A DNA stretch of 39,646 bases from Desulfuromonas sp. GTDB taxonomy: Bacteria; Desulfobacterota; Desulfuromonadia; Desulfuromonadales; Desulfuromonadaceae. The stretch covers positions 1-39,646 of the forward strand of contig PKUE01000158.1 of assembly GCA_002869685.1 (NCBI GenBank), written 5' to 3'. Under the pieces are notes generated by a model, which was given only the letters and a program-made list of their open reading frames with translations, was not told the origin of the DNA and searched no databases. The stretch's first letter is position 1; every line of letters starts with the position of its first letter. The translations under genes and the position numbers were made by a program. This document shows positions 9,187 to 17,933 of the stretch, in pieces.

Positions 9187-9846
9187 ATGTCTGTATCCTC
9201 GGCAACGGCAACCGGTACCACGAGCCCCACCTATGCCACCAGCTCGAGTAACACCCTTGGTCAGGAAGATTTTCTTGAACTGCTGGTGGCCCAGCTGGAA
9301 AACCAGGACCCGCTTGATCCACAGAGTAATACCGAATTTGTTGCCCAACTGGCGACCTTCAGTGCGCTGGAACAGCAAACCATTACCAACGACAAACTTG
9401 ACGATGTGATCTCGGCTACTTCGGACATGCAGCAGCTGGCTGGGATTGACATGCTCGGCAAGAACGTGGTGGCGCAGAGTGACAACTTCTACATCAACGG
9501 CGAGCAGGTGGATATCGGCTTTTATCTGCCCGAGGACGCCACTTCAGTGACCGTCAGTGTTCTCGATGAGGACAATAACGTGGTTTCCACGTTGGAATAT
9601 TCCGACCTCAGCGCCGGTGACAATTTTCTCGACTGGGACGCGACCGACAAGGACGGCAATCCCCTGCCTGAAGGGGAATACAGCCTGTCTATCGAGGCCT
9701 ACAGCGCCGATTCCGAGATCGACAATGTGCTGCCGCTGATCAAGACCATCGTGGATGAAGTGGCCATGACCAGTTCTGGCAGTGTGCTCAGCACGGATGC
9801 CGGCGAAATCATGTTGTCCGACATCTATTCGGTGACGAACAACTGA
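9187..9846 (+). CDS. flgD: Flagellar hook assembly (hook cap) protein FlgD
   Basis: Caps the growing hook and guides FlgE polymerisation. The N-terminus contains the diagnostic FlgD stretch (LGQEDFLELLVAQLENQDPL, followed by FVAQLATFSALEQ). The rest has the FlgD Ig-like/Tudor-type beta region with a FLDWDATDKDGNPLPEGEY segment. The start follows AGGAGAG about 7 bases upstream. Its stop overlaps the next start by one base (TGATG), which implies translational coupling. The gap to fliD is 188 bases, with no fliK, although fliK often precedes flgD in related operons. Confidence 0.95.
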   Translation: MSVSSATATGTTSPTYATSSSNTLGQEDFLELLVAQLENQDPLDPQSNTEFVAQLATFSALEQQTITNDKLDDVISATSDMQQLAGIDMLGKNVVAQSDNFYINGEQVDIGFYLPEDATSVTVSVLDEDNNVVSTLEYSDLSAGDNFLDWDATDKDGNPLPEGEYSLSIEAYSADSEIDNVLPLIKTIVDEVAMTSSGSVLSTDAGEIMLSDIYSVTNN

Positions 9847-10145
9847 TGGCGGCGACAGCAGTGACATACCCGGCCACCGTCGCCGCCAGCGGCAGCCTGC
9901 GATTTTCCGCCCACTCCCGCCAGCGGATGGATAAGCGCGGTCTGTATTTTACCGCCGAGCAACTGGGGCGGATTGAAACGGCACTGGCTACCCTGCAGCA
10001 CAAGGGCAGTCGGACATCCGTGATCATGGTGGACAACGCGGCACTGGTGGTCAGCGTTTCCCAGGCGACAGTGGTCACCGTGGTGGATCAGGCCGGGCTG
10101 CGTGACCAGGTGTTTACCAACATTGACAGCGCGGTTTTCGCCTAA
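9846..10145 (+). CDS. Small flagellar hook-operon protein (TIGR02530-like)
   Basis: A 99-residue protein of the type usually found between flgD and flgE in deltaproteobacteria, Firmicutes and spirochaetes. It is recognisable by FSAHSRQRMDKRGLYFTAEQ near the start and by VTVVDQAGLRDQVFTNIDSAV at the end, a pattern I recall from the TIGR02530 family. Its biochemical role is not settled; position and conservation suggest hook assembly or hook-length control. Start and upstream stop share one base, so it is coupled to flgD. The flgE gene begins 43 bases later. Confidence 0.82.
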   Translation: MAATAVTYPATVAASGSLRFSAHSRQRMDKRGLYFTAEQLGRIETALATLQHKGSRTSVIMVDNAALVVSVSQATVVTVVDQAGLRDQVFTNIDSAVFA

Positions 10146-10188
10146 CTTATTTTAACACCGTGCCATCAAGCGGCACGAGGAGGATGTT

Positions 10189-11466
10189 ATGGGACTTACA
10201 AGTACTTTATATAGTGGGATCAGTGGTTTGCAGACCAATGCCGAGGCCATGAGTGTTACCGGTAACAATATTTCCAACAGCAACACCATCGGCTACAAAT
10301 CGAGTTCGACGGTATTTTCCGACATGCTGTCGGCCACCATCTCCAGCACCAGCACCAGTGTCAATCAGGTCGGTCGCGGTTCTGAATTGACCACAGTGCG
10401 CAGCAATTTCAGCCAGGGCTCGTTTCAGAGCACCTCCAGCGATACCGATCTGGCCATCGAAGGGGACGGCTTTTTCATGCTCAGTGCTCCGACAAGTGAC
10501 GAGATGGTCTATACCCGCAACGGTGCGTTTAACTTCGATGCCAACGGTTATCTGGTCAATGCTGATGGTTACCGGGTGCAGGGGCAGTTATTTGATGCCG
10601 ACGGCACGCCGGGTGGCGGCGATCCGGAGGATATTCAGATTGACCTGACCAGTCAGGTGCCGGCTCAGGAGACCACCAACATTGTCCTCACCACCAATCT
10701 CAACTCCGGTGAAGAGGTGATCAGCGGCGGGTTTGATCTCAGCGACCCGGCGGGCAGTTCCAACTATTCCACCTCGACCCAGATTTACGATGCTCTGGGC
10801 GAAACCCATCTGGCGACGACCTATTTTACCAAGACCGATGACCAGACCTGGGAATGGAATACCGTGGTTGACAGTGCCGACCTCGATCCGTCGGTGGCCA
10901 GCAGTGAAGAATTGACCGTGATCGGCAGTGGCACCCTGACCTTTGATGATGACGGCCAATTGATCGGCGACAATGCCTTTGATCTGGATACGACGACCTT
11001 GATGTGGGCCAACGGCGCCGATTCGACCCAGAATATTGCCATCGAGTTCGACACCACCCAGTTCAGCAGTTCTTCGGTGGTGTTCTCCCAAAACCAGAAT
11101 GGCTACGCGCCGGGCGAGGTGGTGGAAACGTCTATCAACAGTGACGGGGTGGTCAGTGTCAGTTATTCCAATGGCGAGACACTGGATATCGCCACAATCA
11201 CCCTGGCGACCTTTTCCAACCCCGGTGGCCTGGTGAAGGAAGGCAACAGCCTGTATTCCGCCTCCAGCTATTCCGGTGAGCCGCAGATCGGTACCCCCGG
11301 TGCTTCGCAGGGCATCATTTATACCAATTCCCTGGAGCTGTCCAATGTCGACCTGTCGCAGGAGTTTGTCGATATGATCACCATCCAAAACGGCTACTCG
11401 GCCAGTTCCAAGGTGATTACCACCACCGATGAGATGTTGCAAGAAGTGATCAATCTAATCCGCTAA
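10189..11466 (+). CDS. flgE: Flagellar hook protein FlgE
   Basis: The structural subunit of the hook. The N-terminal rod/hook motif (LYSGISGLQTNAEAMSVTGN, then NISNSNTIGYKSS) and the C-terminal motif (SNVDLSQEFVDMITIQNGYS, then ASSKVITTTDEMLQ) form the D0 coiled coil shared by the axial proteins. The middle is variable and Asp/Thr/Ser-rich. At 425 residues it is close to the enterobacterial length. A strong AGGAGG lies 6 bases before the start. Confidence 0.96.
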   Translation: MGLTSTLYSGISGLQTNAEAMSVTGNNISNSNTIGYKSSSTVFSDMLSATISSTSTSVNQVGRGSELTTVRSNFSQGSFQSTSSDTDLAIEGDGFFMLSAPTSDEMVYTRNGAFNFDANGYLVNADGYRVQGQLFDADGTPGGGDPEDIQIDLTSQVPAQETTNIVLTTNLNSGEEVISGGFDLSDPAGSSNYSTSTQIYDALGETHLATTYFTKTDDQTWEWNTVVDSADLDPSVASSEELTVIGSGTLTFDDDGQLIGDNAFDLDTTTLMWANGADSTQNIAIEFDTTQFSSSSVVFSQNQNGYAPGEVVETSINSDGVVSVSYSNGETLDIATITLATFSNPGGLVKEGNSLYSASSYSGEPQIGTPGASQGIIYTNSLELSNVDLSQEFVDMITIQNGYSASSKVITTTDEMLQEVINLIR

Positions 11467-11488
11467 ACAGCGGTAAAGGGTTAAGAGT

Positions 11489-11839
11489 ATGGGCTGTGAA
11501 CTGAACCATAATCTGGAAAAGTTGAAGGTGCTGTTGCAGCGTGAACGCGACTGTGCCATTCGCCTTGATATGGAGGGGTTGAAGCAGGTGTTGCAGGAGA
11601 AAACCTCACTGCTGACGCATATTGCCAAGCTGCCCGTTGAAGACAGTCCGCAACGCCACGAACTGCTCGCGCAGATCGCCCATGAAAACCGGCGCAATGC
11701 CCGGTTGTTCGAGGTGGCGGGAGCGCGGGTGCGGCGTTGCCTGTCCTTTTATTTCAAGCCGCGTTATCCGCAATACGGCAGTGATGGCCATGTCAGCCCG
11801 AAAGCCGGGTTGCGGCCACTGCTGTCGGGGAGGGTGTAG
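11489..11839 (+). CDS. flgN: FlgN-like export chaperone
   Basis: A 116-residue helical protein directly before flgK and flgL, the usual place for the chaperone of these two hook-associated proteins. The sequence has the FlgN-type pattern of a helix with KLKVLLQRERDCAIRLDMEG, then a loop, then KTSLLTHIAKL and a helix ending IAHENRRNARLFE. Similarity in this family is low, so the call rests on length, helical pattern and position. It is followed two bases later by flgK. The tail after residue 85 is basic and unlike a helix. Confidence 0.75.
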   Translation: MGCELNHNLEKLKVLLQRERDCAIRLDMEGLKQVLQEKTSLLTHIAKLPVEDSPQRHELLAQIAHENRRNARLFEVAGARVRRCLSFYFKPRYPQYGSDGHVSPKAGLRPLLSGRV

Positions 11840-11841
11840 TC

Positions 11842-13239
11842 ATGGCAGGACTGATCGGAGCGTTGAATACCGGTAAAACCGGTCTGATGGTCAATCAGAA
11901 GGGAATTGAAGTGACCGGCAATAACGTCACCAACGCCAGTACCGAAGGCTATTCGCGTCAGGTTCTGGAGGTGTCGAGTTCGCCGGTGTTGGAATACAAC
12001 GGCATCATTGTCGGTCAGGGGGCGATGGCGACGGGAATCTCCCGTGAAGAGTCGGTCTTTGTCATCAATCAGCTGATCGGCAAGTCGGCCGATTACGGGG
12101 AACAGGCCGCCATGGCCGAACCGCTCGAAGAGTTGGAACGGATTGTCAGTATTTCCGATGACAATCTGGCTGCGGATATAGATGCCTATTTCGAGGCATG
12201 GCAGGCGTTGAGTAATGAGCCGTCGGGCAGTGTTGAACGTCAGGAAGTGATTCAGATGGGGGAAAACATCGCCAATACGTTTGCCGCCATGGATGACGAT
12301 CTCAACGAGTTGACTGAAAACATCAATGTTTCGATTGAGTCCGAGGTGGACACCATCAACCAGATGGTCAGCCAGATCGCCGATCTCAACGTGCGCATTG
12401 TTTCCACCGAGGCGGGCGGAGCGTCGGCCAATGGCCTGCGCGATGACCGCGATCAGCTGTTGCAGGAACTGTCTGAACTGGTTGGCATTGATACCTATGA
12501 GAGTGAAAGCGGCATGGTCTCGGTGCAACTCAGTTCCGGGCTGTCGCTGGTGGAAGGCGGGACTGCCAGTAGCATGAGTGCGGACCGCGTCGATGGCCTG
12601 GTCACTCTGAGCCTGGACATGGGCGCAAGCACGGTTGCGTTGGGGCTTGACGATTTCGGCGGTGAGATCAAGGGGCTGATGACGGTGCGCGATGTCGAAA
12701 TTCCTGAAGCGAAGGACGGCCTCGACCAGCTCGCCTATACCTTTGCCAACGAGGTCAATGCCGTGCACGAAGCCGGAGTCGATCTTGACGGCAATACCGG
12801 CGTGAGTTTTTTCAGCTACAGCACCTCGACCGCTGCCGACGCCGAAGCCTGGACCGGAGCGGCGGCAACGCTGGCCGTTGCTGTCACCGACACCCGGCAG
12901 GTGGCGGCCGGGGCAACCTCCGCCTCCGGAGATAATAGCAATACCCTGAACATGGTGGCATTGCAGGATGCAGAAGCGGTTGATGGCAGCACCTTCAACG
13001 AATTTTACAGTCTGATTGCTTCGAAGGTCGGCCTGGCCGTTGATCAGAACGGATACGAACTGGAAGCGGCTCAAGATGCCCTGACGCAGGTGCAGAATAT
13101 GCGCGACAGTGCCGTCGGGGTTTCCACCGACGAAGAGTTGTTGCTGTTGACCCAATATCAGACCGGCTATGAGGCCGCGGCCCAATACATCAACGTTATC
13201 GACGAAATGCTCGATACCATGCTGACCATAGGAGCCTGA
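11842..13239 (+). CDS. flgK: Flagellar hook-associated protein FlgK (HAP1)
   Basis: Joins the hook to the filament. The N-terminus (LIGALNTGKTGLMVNQKGIE, then VTGNNVTNASTEGYSRQ) is the standard FlgK signature. The central coiled-coil region includes INQMVSQIADLNVRI and LRDDRDQLLQELSELVGI, also typical. The C-terminus ends LLTQYQTGYEAAAQYINVID, matching the axial-protein D0 helix. Length is 465 residues. The start follows GGAGGG, and flgL begins two bases after the stop. A long open frame on the opposite strand is a codon-bias shadow. Confidence 0.96.
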   Translation: MAGLIGALNTGKTGLMVNQKGIEVTGNNVTNASTEGYSRQVLEVSSSPVLEYNGIIVGQGAMATGISREESVFVINQLIGKSADYGEQAAMAEPLEELERIVSISDDNLAADIDAYFEAWQALSNEPSGSVERQEVIQMGENIANTFAAMDDDLNELTENINVSIESEVDTINQMVSQIADLNVRIVSTEAGGASANGLRDDRDQLLQELSELVGIDTYESESGMVSVQLSSGLSLVEGGTASSMSADRVDGLVTLSLDMGASTVALGLDDFGGEIKGLMTVRDVEIPEAKDGLDQLAYTFANEVNAVHEAGVDLDGNTGVSFFSYSTSTAADAEAWTGAAATLAVAVTDTRQVAAGATSASGDNSNTLNMVALQDAEAVDGSTFNEFYSLIASKVGLAVDQNGYELEAAQDALTQVQNMRDSAVGVSTDEELLLLTQYQTGYEAAAQYINVIDEMLDTMLTIGA

Positions 13240-13241
13240 TC

Positions 13242-14135
13242 ATGATCATGCGCACAACCACCACCAGTGTTTATCGTAGTATGCAGTTGAATATCGCCAA
13301 AACCGAGGATGACCTCAACCAGCTGTATCTGCAGTCTGCCACTGGCAAAAAAATCAGTGTTGCCTCCGATGACCCCTCTGCGGTTCGTGCGATTGAAAAT
13401 GCCCGCAGTCAGATCACCATGAGCGAGCGCTATAGTGAAAATATCGAGACGGTTCAGGACAGCATGGATACAGTTGACGGCTATCTCGGCACCGTTGAAG
13501 ATATCATGCAGCGGATCAAGGAGATCACCACCGCGTCGATCAGTTCATCGTTATCCGATGCCGATCTGGAAACCTACGCCGAAGAGGTGGTCACCCTCAA
13601 GGAGCAGCTGGTCACTATTGCCAATTCGAAGGTGAACGGCAAATACCTGTTCGCCGGTTTTACCGATGACACACCGCCGTTTAGTGTGGATAACGCAACC
13701 GGGGTTGTCAGTTATACCGGAACCAGTGATTTCAAGTATATCGAAGTAGGACCGGGCGAGACCGTGCGAAGCAATATTACCGGCGATGTGTTGTTCACCG
13801 ATCCTATTGATGTCTTTGCCGTGTTTGATGACCTTGAGGCCAACCTGCGCGCCGGAGATCTGAATGCCTTGCAGGTGTCGCTGGATGACATTGAACCGGC
13901 GACCGACCAGATTCGCACCCAGCGCAGTCTGATGGGTAATGACAATTCACGTCTGGAAGATAACAAGGCGATGCTTGAAAAGATCAAGTTGCAGATGCAA
14001 AGCACCTTGTCGCGTTATGAAGATGCCGATATTACCGAAGTGCTCAGTGAGGTGACCCAGACGGAGACGGCGCTGGAAGCCGCGTTGACTGTCAGTGCGC
14101 GACTGAATAATCTGAGTTTGCTGGACTATATGTAG
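13242..14135 (+). CDS. flgL: Flagellar hook-associated protein FlgL (HAP3)
   Basis: The second hook-filament junction protein, homologous to flagellin ends. The N-terminus (MRTTTTSVYRSMQLNIAKTE) and the LYLQSATGKKISVASDDPSA segment are characteristic, as is KVNGKYLFAGF in the middle. The C-terminus ends in a helix with TETALEAALTVSARLNNLSL. ATG 13242 is preceded by GGAG seven bases upstream; ATG 13248 is an alternative. It is the last gene of the flagellar run, and no csrA or fliW gene follows it here. Confidence 0.95.
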   Translation: MIMRTTTTSVYRSMQLNIAKTEDDLNQLYLQSATGKKISVASDDPSAVRAIENARSQITMSERYSENIETVQDSMDTVDGYLGTVEDIMQRIKEITTASISSSLSDADLETYAEEVVTLKEQLVTIANSKVNGKYLFAGFTDDTPPFSVDNATGVVSYTGTSDFKYIEVGPGETVRSNITGDVLFTDPIDVFAVFDDLEANLRAGDLNALQVSLDDIEPATDQIRTQRSLMGNDNSRLEDNKAMLEKIKLQMQSTLSRYEDADITEVLSEVTQTETALEAALTVSARLNNLSLLDYM

Positions 14136-14156
14136 CCCGTCGGCACGTGATGGCGT

Positions 14157-14197
14157 GATAAAAAGAAGGGCGGACCCGACAGAAAGCCGGTCCGCCC
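14157..14197 (-). terminator. Terminator between flgL and the lpd-type gene, best on the minus strand
   Basis: A 9-bp stem, GGGCGGACC at 14168-14176 with GGTCCGCCC at 14189-14197, separates the convergent genes. Read on the minus strand it is followed by CTTCTTTTTATC, a proper T-rich tail for the dehydrogenase gene. On the + strand the tail is poor, but the hairpin may still help end the flagellar transcript. Confidence 0.75.
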
Positions 14198-14212
14198 ATT
14201 ACAGTGCATATC

Positions 14213-15577
14213 CTAGCCCTGATGTCGGGCCAGATCCCAAATCGATTCCGCCAGGGTCGGGTGGGCGTGGACCACATCCTTAAGCACGCCCAGACTGATA
14301 TCCTGACTGATGGCCAGAGCCAATTCGTGAATCAGTTCCGTCGCATGATCGCCGATAATGGTCGCACCAAGGATCGCGTTGGTCGTGTTGTCCACCAGTA
14401 GTTTGATATGCCCTTCCAGACGTTGATCCACCAGCGCTTTGCCACTTTCAGTGAAGGGTTGAAACAGCGCCCGGTAACTGTCCTCGGCGAGTTCCTGTTC
14501 GGTGATCCCCACCGCAGCCACCTGGGGGAAAGAGTAGACCACCCGGGGGGTGGTATCCGCTGGCAACCTTTTTTCTGCGCCGAGCAGATTGGCCACCAGA
14601 AGGTCCCCCTCCTGCATAGCCGAGTGCGCCAGCATCATAGTGTTGATCACATCACCGGCGGCGTAGATATGGGGCTGGCTGGTTTGCAATCGATCGTTGA
14701 CGACAATAAATTCATCGCTGCAATCAATCTGAGCCGCCGCAAGATTCAGGCTGTCGGTGTTCGGCGTCCGTCCCACGGCCACCAGGATTCGGTCGCCCTC
14801 CAGAGGGGAGGACCTTCCGTCGAGAAACACCTCCGCCATGGTGTCGTTAGTCTGTACCGCAGCGACGCCTCTTCCGGTCATAACCCGGATGCCGCGCTGC
14901 TCCAGGCTGGTTTGCAGGGTTTCGCCGGTGTCGCGGTCCTCACGCGGCAGAAGGTGGTCGGCGCATTCAATCAGCGTGACCTCTGATCCGAATGCCTGGA
15001 ACATGCTGGCGAATTCGCAGCCGATGGCGCCGCCGCCGATAATCAGTAACCGTTTCGGCAGTTGAGTCTGTTGCAAAAGTTGTGTGCTGTTGAGAATCCG
15101 CTCCCCGTCGATGGCCACCCCGGCCAGTTCCCGCGGGCGGGAGCCCGTAGCAATGACAATGTTGTTCGCTTGCAGTTCTGTGCGTCCCGCCGGGCCGTCG
15201 ACGGCAATTCGAGTCGGCGACAGAAACGAACCGAAGCCCTGCTCGATGTGCAGGCCGGTTTTGACTGCCATCTGCTTCAGCCGAGAGTTCAGGGCTTTGA
15301 GGTGGTCGTTTTTGCGCATCACTGTGCAGTTTAGATCGAGTGGCGCGACGCTGGCTTCAATGCCGTATTCATGTGCTTGCCTGATACTCTGGTAGATCTC
15401 TGCCGTCTTCAACATCGATTTTGTGGCCATGCAGCCTTCATGGAGACAGGTACCGCCGAGACGGTGGGGGCCTTGTTCGACCAGGCAGACGTTTTTGCCA
15501 CGCATCGCCAGCTGCAGGGCGCTCATTACCCCTGCCGGGCCGCCGCCGAGAACAACAATATCCCAGATCTTTTCCAT
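14213..15577 (-). CDS. Dihydrolipoyl dehydrogenase-type flavoprotein disulfide reductase
   Basis: An FAD/NAD-dependent pyridine-nucleotide disulfide oxidoreductase that would reoxidise dihydrolipoamide with NAD+. The FAD-binding GGGPAG motif lies at residues 11-16, followed by the redox-active disulfide C44-LHEG-C49 (GGTCLHEGC). A second dinucleotide fold has IIGGGAIGCEFA, then the FAD motif near HIYAAGDV, and the C-terminal dimerisation domain carries the active-site His/Glu pair H439 and E444 (HPTLAE). At 454 residues it is full length. The start at 15577 follows GGAGA; a 42-codon upstream extension is not conserved-looking. No E1, E2 or lipoyl-domain genes are adjacent, so its partner complex is unknown. 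A related disulfide reductase is possible. Confidence 0.85.
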   Translation of the reverse strand: MEKIWDIVVLGGGPAGVMSALQLAMRGKNVCLVEQGPHRLGGTCLHEGCMATKSMLKTAEIYQSIRQAHEYGIEASVAPLDLNCTVMRKNDHLKALNSRLKQMAVKTGLHIEQGFGSFLSPTRIAVDGPAGRTELQANNIVIATGSRPRELAGVAIDGERILNSTQLLQQTQLPKRLLIIGGGAIGCEFASMFQAFGSEVTLIECADHLLPREDRDTGETLQTSLEQRGIRVMTGRGVAAVQTNDTMAEVFLDGRSSPLEGDRILVAVGRTPNTDSLNLAAAQIDCSDEFIVVNDRLQTSQPHIYAAGDVINTMMLAHSAMQEGDLLVANLLGAEKRLPADTTPRVVYSFPQVAAVGITEQELAEDSYRALFQPFTESGKALVDQRLEGHIKLLVDNTTNAILGATIIGDHATELIHELALAISQDISLGVLKDVVHAHPTLAESIWDLARHQG

Positions 15578-15703
15578 CTTGTATCTCCATATAAGAGGTG
15601 GACAGCAAAATGGTTCATTGCCGTGAACAGGAGTTTGCTGGTACAACTGAAGGGTGAAGCAGAAATGACGCCTTAACATAAAAAACATCAACAATTCTGG
15701 CAA

Positions 15704-15741
15704 GTAGGCACTTTTTGCTACCGACTTTCCTCGGGGAAAGT
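15704..15741. promoter_or_regulatory. Candidate operator elements between lpd-type gene and hxlR
   Basis: Two dyads sit between the divergent genes. The first is an imperfect one, GTAGGC-N6-TGCTAC, at about 15704-15721. The second is the perfect 7-bp dyad ACTTTCC-tcgg-GGAAAGT at 15724-15741. HxlR regulators usually bind dyads in their own divergent promoter regions, so either may be the autoregulatory site. This is inference from position. Confidence 0.35.
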
Positions 15742-15757
15742 GGAAAGGTCAATCCCG

Positions 15758-16084
15758 ATGGCGATTGAAAATGTTGCGACCACGCTCAGTGTGATGGGGG
15801 GCAAATGGAAGCCACTGATTCTGTGTCAGCTGTTTAAAAAGCCGCGCCGGTTTACCGAACTGATCGAGACTATTTCCGGAGTGACGCCCAAGGTGTTGAC
15901 GCAACAGCTGCGTGAACTGGAACAGGATGGTCTGGTGCAACGTACTGTTCTTCAGGTGATGCCCGCCCACGTGGAATATCGCATGACCGATTATGGCGAA
16001 ACCCTCTGCCCGGTATTGCGAACCATGGCTCAATGGGGCGAAGACCATGAACGACGTCTGGAAGCTACGGAGGTTCCCGAATAA
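15758..16084 (+). CDS. HxlR-family winged-helix regulator
   Basis: A small MarR-like DNA-binding protein with the HxlR core VMGGKWKPLILCQLFKKPRRF, then TPKVLTQQLRELEQDGLVQR and a wing followed by YGETLCPVLRTMAQWGE. Many HxlR members sense electrophiles or quinones through a cysteine just before the first helix. Here that position is not Cys (the stretch reads IPMAIENV in the extended form). Start ATG 15758 has GGAAAGG nine bases upstream. GTG 15740 would extend it by six residues but overlaps an inverted repeat and lacks a spaced ribosome site. It is divergent from the dehydrogenase-type gene, which is its likely target. Confidence 0.86.
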   Translation: MAIENVATTLSVMGGKWKPLILCQLFKKPRRFTELIETISGVTPKVLTQQLRELEQDGLVQRTVLQVMPAHVEYRMTDYGETLCPVLRTMAQWGEDHERRLEATEVPE

Positions 16085-16154
16085 CCCGGTTCGAGACGGG
16101 GCGTGAGTCTGTGCCGGTGCGGTGAACTTTTTCTTCAAGACGGTGAATTTGGGC

Positions 16155-16200
16155 TTGACGTATTTGACTATTTGGCTAGTATGCAAAATAGTCAAATACG
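16155..16200 (+). promoter_or_regulatory. arsR promoter with a long palindromic operator
   Basis: A perfect 15-bp inverted repeat lies at 16159-16173 (CGTATTTGACTATTT) and 16186-16200 (AAATAGTCAAATACG), with a 12-nt centre. A sigma-70 promoter is embedded in it: TTGACG at 16155-16160 and TAGTAT at 16177-16182, 16 bases apart. Repressor binding would cover the promoter. The arrangement is typical of autoregulated ArsR-family operons. Confidence 0.87.
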
Positions 16201-16216
16201 AAAAAGGAATGTGATT

Positions 16217-16549
16217 ATGGAGCAGAGAATCAAGGAACGTTTAGAAGCGCGGGCGAATATTCTCAAAGCGCTGGCGCATCCGACGCGGCTGTTTATCATT
16301 GAGCAGCTGGAACAAAATGAATGCAGTGTGAACGAGCTGACGGCGATGGTCAGCGTTGATGTGTCAACCGTTTCAAAGCACTTGTCGCAGCTGAAACAGG
16401 TCGGGTTGATTTGTGATGAGAAACGGGGCAATCAGGTGTTTTACCGTCTGGCGGTTCCGTGCGTGATGAACTTTTTTGACTGCGTTGAAGCGGTGATCGA
16501 CGAACAGCGGGCGCGTTATTTGCACTTGATGGATGGTGGTAGAAAATAG
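16217..16549 (+). CDS. ArsR-family metalloregulatory repressor
   Basis: A 110-residue winged-helix repressor. The core ILKALAHPTRLFIIEQLEQ and the recognition region DVSTVSKHLSQLKQVGLI are typical of ArsR/SmtB proteins. The classic ELCVCDL metal site is absent: the corresponding stretch is ECSVNEL with one Cys. Two further Cys (PCVMNFFDC, spaced C-x6-C) sit in the C-terminal helix, so the inducer site probably differs from that of E. coli ArsR. The start has AAGGA about 9 bases upstream, and the palindromic operator ends 17 bases before the start. It is followed by the permease and the disulfide protein, so it probably represses all three genes. Confidence 0.92.
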   Translation: MEQRIKERLEARANILKALAHPTRLFIIEQLEQNECSVNELTAMVSVDVSTVSKHLSQLKQVGLICDEKRGNQVFYRLAVPCVMNFFDCVEAVIDEQRARYLHLMDGGRK

Positions 16550-16591
16550 CTTTATCGTGTGCCGGGAGTGGCCCGGTGTTGAGAGGAATGT

Positions 16592-17908
16592 ATGCAGTGG
16601 AATCGTGAATGGAAATCACTGGCCCTGATCATCGGGGTCTTTGTCGCCTGTTATTATCTGCCGGTTGAAGCGATCAGTGCGTCGCTGTGGCCGACCAGCC
16701 CGTTGTGGGAGGCGTTATATCTGGTGCGCTGGTACGCTCAGGAACATGTGTTGTTGTGCCTGATGCCGGCATTTCTTATCGCCGGTGCGGTGGGGGTCTT
16801 TGTCAGCCAGGCTTCGGTCATGAAATACCTCGGTCCAAAGGCCAACAAGCTGATCGCCTATGGCGTGGCGTCGGTGTCGGGAACGGTCCTCGCCGTCTGC
16901 TCCTGCACGATTCTACCCCTGTTTGCCGGGATCTACCGCATGGGCGCCGGACTTGGTCCGGCCAGTGCTTTTCTCTATTCCGGCCCGGCGATTAATATCC
17001 TCGCCATTGTTCTCACCGCGTCGGTGTTGGGACCGGAAATGGGCATTGCCCGTGCCGTTGGGGCGGTGACGTTCAGTCTGGTGATCGGCTTATTGATGCA
17101 TCTGTTTTTCCGCCGTGAGGAGATGGAAAAGGTTGCCGCTGCCGCAGCAATGCCTGAGCCGGAAGTTGCCCGTCCTCTCTGGCAGGTGGGTATCTATTTT
17201 GCCAGTATGGTGGGCATTCTGGTGTTTGCCAACTGGGGTAAGCCGCAGCAGATGGAAGGGTTGTGGGCGGCAATCTGGATGGACAAGTGGCTGATTGTCG
17301 GCGGCTTTGCGCTGTTGCTCGGCCAATGTCTGGTGTGGTGGTTCCGTGTCAAAGGCAGTGCCATCATGGGAGTGGCCATTCCGGTGGTGTTTGTGGCACT
17401 GCTGATGCCCGAACAGCCGGTGGTGGCTTTTGTGATCGGCTTGATCGGTTTGTGTCTGATCCTCAATAGCCGTAAAGACAATGAGGAGCTGGAAGAGTGG
17501 TTTGAAACGTCGTGGGATTTTGCCAAAAAAATCCTGCCGCTGTTGTTTTATGGCGTACTGATTGCCGGGGCTTTGCTTGGCCGTCCCGATCACGAAGGGT
17601 TGATTCCGTCGACGTGGATTGCGTCACTGGTGGGCGGCAACGGTGTCATGGCTAATGTGATGGCCTCGGTACTGGGGGCGTTTATGTATTTTGCCACCCT
17701 GACGGAAGTGCCGATTCTGCAGGGTCTGATCGGTGCCGGTATGGGTAAGGGACCGGCGTTGGCCCTGTTGCTGGCGGGACCGGCGTTGTCTCTGCCCAAT
17801 ATGCTGGTGATTCGCAGTGTCATGGGAACGAAAAAGACTGTTGTGTTTGTCTGTCTGGTGATGGCCATGGCTACAGTCAGTGGCTTGATCTACGGGTCTT
17901 TGGCCTGA
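16592..17908 (+). CDS. ArsP-like permease (DUF318 family)
   Basis: A polytopic inner-membrane protein with about 10 membrane segments and 438 residues. The hallmark CSCTILPLFAGI (C103, C105) lies in a membrane segment, as in ArsP, which exports trivalent organoarsenicals. A second half repeats the pattern around FATLTEVPILQGL. Members of this family are also linked to other metalloids, so the substrate is not certain. The start follows GAGAGGAA. It lies 42 bases after arsR and 25 bases before the small disulfide protein, and this three-gene order is common in deltaproteobacteria and archaea. No arsenate reductase or arsM is nearby. Confidence 0.88.
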   Translation: MQWNREWKSLALIIGVFVACYYLPVEAISASLWPTSPLWEALYLVRWYAQEHVLLCLMPAFLIAGAVGVFVSQASVMKYLGPKANKLIAYGVASVSGTVLAVCSCTILPLFAGIYRMGAGLGPASAFLYSGPAINILAIVLTASVLGPEMGIARAVGAVTFSLVIGLLMHLFFRREEMEKVAAAAAMPEPEVARPLWQVGIYFASMVGILVFANWGKPQQMEGLWAAIWMDKWLIVGGFALLLGQCLVWWFRVKGSAIMGVAIPVVFVALLMPEQPVVAFVIGLIGLCLILNSRKDNEELEEWFETSWDFAKKILPLLFYGVLIAGALLGRPDHEGLIPSTWIASLVGGNGVMANVMASVLGAFMYFATLTEVPILQGLIGAGMGKGPALALLLAGPALSLPNMLVIRSVMGTKKTVVFVCLVMAMATVSGLIYGSLA

Positions 17909-17933
17909 TCGATAACGTTAAAGGAGAAAAGGT

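Noticed and set aside
11764-13185. 473-codon open frame antisense to flgK
   Set aside because: It has biased, low-complexity composition, no ribosome site and no recognisable domain, and the + strand gene is certain.
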